64,000 nucleotides of DNA, from NCBI RefSeq assembly GCF_030316855.1, contig NZ_JASZYR010000010.1:62001-126000 (forward strand), read 5' to 3'. A model generated the notes under the pieces. The model did not search any database. It was not told the origin of the DNA and saw nothing but the letters and a program-made list of their open reading frames with translations. Of the stretch, positions 59,090-64,000 are shown piece by piece (within the stretch, counting starts at the first letter, position 1; the number at the start of each line of letters is the position of its first letter). Source of the DNA: Variovorax sp. J22P240 (lineage in GTDB: Bacteria; Pseudomonadota; Gammaproteobacteria; Burkholderiales; Burkholderiaceae_C). The translations under genes and the position numbers were made by a program.

Positions 59090-62000
59090 TTAGTCGTAGA
59101 CGATCGCGGCCTTGCCCGCATCGGCCTGGGCCATCCAGCTGGCCAGCGCCGCATCGGTCGGGAAGAACTTCGCGCGTTCGCCCAGTTGCAATTCGACCTG
59201 CGCGCCGCCGCGCGCGATCGAGAGACGCACACCCAGCCCCTGCTGCAACTCGCCGTGCTCGCTCTGCTCGGTGCGCGGCGGAAAGTCCTTCACCATCCGG
59301 GCGATGTCCGGCGCCTTGCCGTTGACCGCCACGCGCAGGAACTTGCCGAAGCGGCAGCGCGCCGTCGCCAGATCCCACACCTGCTGGACCTGGAAGCGCG
59401 CCTCGAAGCCTCCACGGCCGGGCTGCAGGCGTCCGCTCACGATCACCAGCTCGTCGTCCTTGAGCACGTTGCGGTTGGCGTTGAAGAGCGCCTCGTCGGC
59501 CGTCGCATCGATCGCGCCCGACTTGTCGTCGAGCTTGAAGATGGCGAGCCGGCCGCGCTGGCCGTTGATCACGCGAAAGTCGCTCACGATGCCGGCGATG
59601 ACCTGCTGGTCGCGGGTGTCCATCAGGTCGTCGATCTCGCGCTTGCAGAAGCGCCGCACCTCGTGCGCGACTTCGTCGAAGAGGTGTCCGGACAGATAGA
59701 AACCGACCGCCGTCTTCTCGTAGGTCAGGCGCTCCTTCACGCCCCAGGGCGTAGCGTCGACCAGTTCGGGTTCCTGTGTGGCGGAGCCGTGCTCGCTGTC
59801 GCCGAAGATGTCGACCTGCGCGGCATTGGCTTCGGTCGCGACGGCGAATTCGTAGGCTCGATCGACTGAGGCGATCAGCGACGCGCGGTTCTGCTGGAGC
59901 GAATCGAAGGCGCCGGCCTTGATCAACGCTTCGACCGTGCGCTTGTTGATGCGCTGCCGGTCCACGCGCACGCAGAAGTCGAACAGACTCTTGAACGGAC
60001 CGCCTGCTTCGCGCGCCCGGACGATCGCCTCGACGGCAAGCTGCCCGGTGCCCTTCACCGCGCCCAGCCCGTAGCGGATGACCTTGTCGTTGACCGGCTC
60101 GAAGCGATAGTTGCCGCGGTTCACGTCCGGCGGCTCGAAAGTCATGCCGAAGTTCTTCTGTGCATCCTCGAACAGCACCTTGAGCTTGTCGGTGTCGTCC
60201 ATTTCCACGGTCATGTTCGCGCAGAAGAACTCGGCCGTGAAGTGCACCTTGAGCCAGCCCGTGTGATAGGCCAGCAGCGAGTAAGCGGCCGCGTGCGACT
60301 TGTTGAAGCCGTAGCCCGCGAACTTCTCCATCAAGTCGAAGATCTCGTCGGCCTTCTTCTGGTCGATGTCGTTCTTGGCGGCACCCTTGCGGAAGATCTC
60401 GCGGTGCTCGGCCATCTCCTCGGCCTTCTTCTTGCCCATCGCGCGACGCAGCAAGTCGGCGCCGCCGAGCGAGTAGCCGCCCAGGATCTGCGCGGTCTGC
60501 ATCACCTGCTCCTGGTAGACCATGATTCCGTAGGTCTCGGAAAGCATGTCGGCCACCAGCGGGTGCGGATACTCCACCGTCTCGCGACCGTGCTTGCGCG
60601 CGACGAAGCTGGGGATCAGGTCCATCGGACCCGGACGGTACAGCGCGTTCAGCGCGATCAGGTCTTCCAGCCGCGTCGGACGCGCGTCCTTCAGCATGCC
60701 CTGCATGCCGCGCGATTCGAACTGGAACACGGCCTCGGTCTTGCCCTCGGAAAACAGCTTGTAGGTCGGCACGTCGTCGAGCCGGATGTTCTCGTAGGCG
60801 AAGTTCTCCTGCCCCTTGTGGCGCTGGACGATGAACTCCTTCGCGATCTCGAGGATCGTGAGCGTCGCCAGGCCCAGGAAGTCGAACTTCACCAGGCCGA
60901 CGGCCTCGACGTCGTCCTTGTCGTACTGGCTCACGGCCGAGTCGCTGCCCGGCTGCTGGTAGAGCGGACAGAAGTCGGTGAGCTTGCCCGGCGCGATCAG
61001 CACGCCTCCGGCGTGCATGCCGATGTTGCGCGTCATGCCTTCGAGCTTCTGTGCGAGCTCGACCAGCATGCGGACTTCTTCCTCCTTCTCGATGCGGGCC
61101 GCGAGCTGCGGCTCCATCTCGATGGCGTAGTTGTTCTTGTCGTTCTCGGGCTTGGGCGACGGCGGATACTGGATCGTCACCGGCTGGCCGGGCTTGTTCG
61201 GAATCAGCTTGCTGATGCCGTCGCAGAACATGTAGCTCATGTCGAGCACCCGGCCCACGTCGCGGATGGCGGCGCGCGCGGCCATCGTTCCGAAGGTCGC
61301 GATCTGGCTCACGGCATCGCGGCCGTACTTGTCCTTGACGTAGTCGATCACCCGGTCCCGGTTGCCCTGGCAGAAGTCGATGTCGAAGTCGGGCATCGAG
61401 ACGCGCTCGGGGTTCAGGAAACGTTCGAACAGCAGCTTGTATTCGAGCGGATCGAGGTCGGTGATCTTGAGCGCATACGCCACCAGCGAGCCCGCGCCCG
61501 AGCCCCGGCCCGGCCCCACGGGGCAGCCGTTTTTCTTGGCCCAGTTGATGAAGTCGCCCACGATCAGGAAGTAGCCCGGGAACCCCATCTTGAGGATGGT
61601 GTTGATCTCGAACTCCAGGCGCTCCACGTAGCGCGGGCGTTCGGCGTCGCGCCTGGCCACGTCGGGATACAAGTGCGCGAGACGCTCTTCCAGACCCTCG
61701 AAGGAAGCGACCCGGAAATACTCCGCGATCGGCATGTTGTTGGGCGTCGGGAAGTTCGGCAGCTGCGGCTTGCCGAGCACCAGCGTGAGGTTGCAGCGCT
61801 TGGCGATCTCGACCGTGTTGGCGATCGCGCTCGGCACGTCGGCGAACAGCCGGGTCATCTCGGCGGATGACTTGAAGTACTGCTCGCGCGTGAACTTACG
61901 GATGCGGCGCGGGTTGCCCAGAATTTCGCCTTCGGAGATGCAGACGCGAGCCTCGTGCGCCTCGTAGTCGTCGGCGGTGGCGAACTGCACCGGATGCGTC

Positions 62001-62590
62001 GCGACCACCGGCAGCCTGAGCCGCGCGGCCAACTGCACAGCTGCCACCACGTGGGGCTCGTCTTCAGGGCGCCCGGCGCGTTGCAGTTCGATGTAGAAGC
62101 GGTGCGGAAAAAGCCCCGCCAACTGAAGCGCGATCTCGGCAGCACGCTCGGCCTGGCCTTGCAGCAACGGCGCGCCGAGCGGCCCGGCCTGCGCGCCCGA
62201 CAACGCGATCAGCCCGCCCTGGAGTTCTTCCAGCCACGCCAGCTTGCAGGCGGCCTGGGCCTGCCCACGGCCGACGTTCTGCGTCCAGGCGCGCGCGAGC
62301 AGTTCGGAAAGATGGAGATAGCCTTCCTTGTTCTGCACCAGCAGGACGATGCGCGTCAGCGCGCCCGGCTCGGCACTCAGCCCCTCGACGAAGACCTCGG
62401 CGCCCAGCACCGGCTTGACGCCTTTGCCGCGCGCTTCCTTGTAGAACTTGACGGCGCCGAAGAGATTGTTGAGGTCGGTGATCGCCAGCGAAGGCTGGCC
62501 GTCGGCCGCGGCAGCCTTGACGACTTCATCGATGCGGTTGGTGCCGTCGACGACGGAAAACTCGGTGTGCAGGCGCAGGTGAACGAACAT
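59090..62590 (-). CDS. dnaE: DNA polymerase III subunit alpha
   Basis: 1166 residues, the usual length. The PHP domain starts at residue 4 (HLRLHTEFSVVDG), the palm contains GPGRGSGAGS (359-368) and the catalytic aspartates in PDFDIDF (D401, D403), and the helix-hairpin-helix and OB parts follow (VEALIKAGAFDSL; GIVSDFRVINGQRGRLAIF). It is the replicative polymerase. No intein is present. It is divergent from the trhO gene. Confidence 0.98.
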   Translation of the reverse strand: MFVHLRLHTEFSVVDGTNRIDEVVKAAAADGQPSLAITDLNNLFGAVKFYKEARGKGVKPVLGAEVFVEGLSAEPGALTRIVLLVQNKEGYLHLSELLARAWTQNVGRGQAQAACKLAWLEELQGGLIALSGAQAGPLGAPLLQGQAERAAEIALQLAGLFPHRFYIELQRAGRPEDEPHVVAAVQLAARLRLPVVATHPVQFATADDYEAHEARVCISEGEILGNPRRIRKFTREQYFKSSAEMTRLFADVPSAIANTVEIAKRCNLTLVLGKPQLPNFPTPNNMPIAEYFRVASFEGLEERLAHLYPDVARRDAERPRYVERLEFEINTILKMGFPGYFLIVGDFINWAKKNGCPVGPGRGSGAGSLVAYALKITDLDPLEYKLLFERFLNPERVSMPDFDIDFCQGNRDRVIDYVKDKYGRDAVSQIATFGTMAARAAIRDVGRVLDMSYMFCDGISKLIPNKPGQPVTIQYPPSPKPENDKNNYAIEMEPQLAARIEKEEEVRMLVELAQKLEGMTRNIGMHAGGVLIAPGKLTDFCPLYQQPGSDSAVSQYDKDDVEAVGLVKFDFLGLATLTILEIAKEFIVQRHKGQENFAYENIRLDDVPTYKLFSEGKTEAVFQFESRGMQGMLKDARPTRLEDLIALNALYRPGPMDLIPSFVARKHGRETVEYPHPLVADMLSETYGIMVYQEQVMQTAQILGGYSLGGADLLRRAMGKKKAEEMAEHREIFRKGAAKNDIDQKKADEIFDLMEKFAGYGFNKSHAAAYSLLAYHTGWLKVHFTAEFFCANMTVEMDDTDKLKVLFEDAQKNFGMTFEPPDVNRGNYRFEPVNDKVIRYGLGAVKGTGQLAVEAIVRAREAGGPFKSLFDFCVRVDRQRINKRTVEALIKAGAFDSLQQNRASLIASVDRAYEFAVATEANAAQVDIFGDSEHGSATQEPELVDATPWGVKERLTYEKTAVGFYLSGHLFDEVAHEVRRFCKREIDDLMDTRDQQVIAGIVSDFRVINGQRGRLAIFKLDDKSGAIDATADEALFNANRNVLKDDELVIVSGRLQPGRGGFEARFQVQQVWDLATARCRFGKFLRVAVNGKAPDIARMVKDFPPRTEQSEHGELQQGLGVRLSIARGGAQVELQLGERAKFFPTDAALASWMAQADAGKAAIVYD

Positions 62591-62670
62591 CTGCTCATTG
62601 TAGAAAGCGCGACCTCCACGATGTGATCTCGCTCTCCCTAGCTTGCGCGCCCCACCTACAATCCCGCCCC

Positions 62671-63456
62671 GTGCAAGAGATTCTGAATATCGCGGCCTAC
62701 AAGTTCGTCCCGATCGACGACGCCGCCGAACTGCGTGAAGCGCTTCGTGCGCAGACCCATGCGCTCGCGCTCAAGGGCACGATCCTGATTGCGCCGGAAG
62801 GCATCAACCTATTCCTGGCGGGCACGGTGGATTCCGTGCGCGCGTTTCTGGCGACGCTGCGTGCGGATGCGCGCTTCGACGATCTGGAAGCGAAGGAAAG
62901 CTGGTCTGCCTCGCAGCCCTTCCGCCGCATGCTCGTGAAACTCAAGCGCGAGATCATCCGCATGGATCATCCCGCCATCCAACCCGCCGCCGGGCGCGCG
63001 CCCGGCGTGGACGCGCCGACGCTCAAGCGCTGGCTCGACCAGGGGCACGATGATGCCGGCAAGCCGGTCGCGCTGCTCGACACTCGAAATGCCTTCGAGG
63101 TCGACTACGGCACTTTCGAAGGCGCCATCGACTGGCGCATCCACAAGTTCACCGAATTCCCCAAAGCTCTGCAGAAACACCGCGACGATCTCGCGGGCAA
63201 GACCGTGGTCAGCTTCTGCACCGGCGGCATCCGATGCGAGAAGGCCGCGATCCTGATGCGGGAAGTCGGCGTGGCTGATGTGCTGCAGCTCGAAGGCGGC
63301 ATCCTCAAGTATTTCGAGGAAGTGGGCGGCTCGCACTACCAGGGCGAGTGCTTCGTCTTTGACGGCCGCGAATCGCTGTCGCCGGACCTGAGGGCGCGCG
63401 CGAGTGGCGTGAGCGCCCGGGCCGCCGAGGACCCGGACATCTCGATCAAGCGTTGA
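62671..63456 (+). CDS. trhO: tRNA uridine(34) hydroxylase, rhodanese type
   Basis: 261 residues from the GTG at 62671 (MQEILNIAAYKFVPI), which fits the family start. An N-terminal acylphosphatase-like domain (KGTILIAPEGINLFLAGT) precedes the rhodanese domain with the reactive cysteine in SFCTGGIRCEKA. TrhO makes 5-hydroxyuridine at position 34 of tRNAs. TACAAT lies only about nine bases before the GTG, so the mRNA may be nearly leaderless. Confidence 0.94.
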   Translation: MQEILNIAAYKFVPIDDAAELREALRAQTHALALKGTILIAPEGINLFLAGTVDSVRAFLATLRADARFDDLEAKESWSASQPFRRMLVKLKREIIRMDHPAIQPAAGRAPGVDAPTLKRWLDQGHDDAGKPVALLDTRNAFEVDYGTFEGAIDWRIHKFTEFPKALQKHRDDLAGKTVVSFCTGGIRCEKAAILMREVGVADVLQLEGGILKYFEEVGGSHYQGECFVFDGRESLSPDLRARASGVSARAAEDPDISIKR

Positions 63457-63459
63457 ATT

Positions 63460-64000
63460 TCAGACCGGCGTCGTGCCGGAATCCGCGGGCGCCTGCACCT
63501 GGAAGGGATGGCCGGGCAGCGGGATGAATTCGGTCTCGCCGGGCACGTGGCCCATGCGTTGAGCGGACCAGTCGGCGCCGGCTTCGAGGATGCGATCGCG
63601 CCGGCTCGAAACGAAGTTCCAGGTGATGAAGCGCGGGCCGTCGAGTGGCTCGCCGCCGATCACGACGACGCGGACAGCCGCTTGCGCAGTCAGCACACCG
63701 CCCTCGCCGTCAGGCAGCATCGCCATGGTGTGTTGCGCAACCGGCTCGCCGTCGAGCGATGCCTCGCCGTCGACGGGATAGATCGCCAGTTCCGGCGCCA
63801 GCGCCGGCAATTCGAAACGAGCGCCTGCCGGCAAGGCCAGATCCAGATAGATCGTCTTCGAGAAGGTTGCCACGGGCGAGCGCACCCCAAAAGCCTCGCC
63901 CACGAGCACGCGGACCTGCACACCTTGCAGGTCGAGCGACGGGATGTCCGCCGCGGCCGTGTGCGCAAAGCTGGGTTCGACCTCCTCGTGCGCCTGCGGC
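63460..64000 (-). CDS. Pirin family protein (5' partial)
   Basis: The frame stays open to the window edge, so the start is outside; 180 codons are visible. The C-terminal pirin cupin part is recognisable: SPVATFSKTIYLDLALPAGA, LPALAPELAIYPVDGEASLD, and the GEPLDGPRFITWNFVSSRRD segment. Pirins bind iron and act as quercetin 2,3-dioxygenases or regulators. It is convergent with trhO with a three-base gap. An internal GTG at 63921 is not the true start. Confidence 0.9.
   Translation of the reverse strand, partial: PQAHEEVEPSFAHTAAADIPSLDLQGVQVRVLVGEAFGVRSPVATFSKTIYLDLALPAGARFELPALAPELAIYPVDGEASLDGEPVAQHTMAMLPDGEGGVLTAQAAVRVVVIGGEPLDGPRFITWNFVSSRRDRILEAGADWSAQRMGHVPGETEFIPLPGHPFQVQAPADSGTTPV

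Overview
The window comes from a GC-rich betaproteobacterium, most likely Burkholderiales/Comamonadaceae and of a Variovorax-like type. This is inferred from gene content and order (cysS, alkA-like glycosylase, accA, tilS, lysC, tRNA-Ser; ribD-ribE-ribBA-ribH-nusB; ybgC-tolQRA) and from the type IV pilus minor pilin/PilY1 operon. No 16S or other marker was compared.

Bases 1-13.2 kb are an accessory metabolic and regulatory stretch: the end of an RND efflux outer membrane factor, small exported proteins, an SDR oxidoreductase, two alpha/beta hydrolases (one an epoxide hydrolase), a gamma-glutamylcyclotransferase, LysR and MocR regulators, a MaoC hydratase, a GNAT acetyltransferase, a DJ-1/PfpI protein, and a serine hydrolase/enoyl-CoA hydratase pair preceded by a possible 37-residue peptide gene.

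Bases 13.2-24.2 kb look like an integrated and partly decayed mobile island. It ends at an intact tRNA-Ser(GCU) next to a tyrosine integrase. Its left end is eroded: an AbrB-type antitoxin sits beside a broken PIN toxin, with about 2 kb of non-coding or scrambled DNA. The middle is a minus-strand block (a 134-aa protein, an AAA+ ATPase, a protein with a ParS/MbcA-like C-terminus, two unknown proteins, and another protein with a DUF2384-like end). It is divergent from a small XRE regulator and followed by a ParB-like protein without ParA. Copies of a 17-bp palindrome (TAGTCGA-N3-TCGACTA) lie before both the XRE gene and the ParB-like gene, so one regulator may control the whole module. This is the least explained part of the window.

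Bases 24.2-64 kb are conserved chromosome. They hold aspartokinase, TilS, AccA, a DNA glycosylase and CysS on the minus strand. A TPR protein, two cyclophilins, LpxH and an MtfA-like peptidase follow on the plus strand, then a DUF349 protein and a giant AsmA-like DUF748 protein, and an SLT transglycosylase with a strong promoter. A ZTP (pfl) riboswitch precedes glyA, which is followed by nrdR. Next are a fully overlapping pilV-pilW-pilX-pilY1-pilE-fimT operon, the riboflavin operon running into nusB, an aminotransferase, ybgC and tolQRA, then a PAP2 phosphatase, dnaE, a TrhO-type rhodanese and a pirin cut by the window edge. The RibBA protein keeps its DHBP synthase half but has lost the zinc cysteines of GTP cyclohydrolase II.
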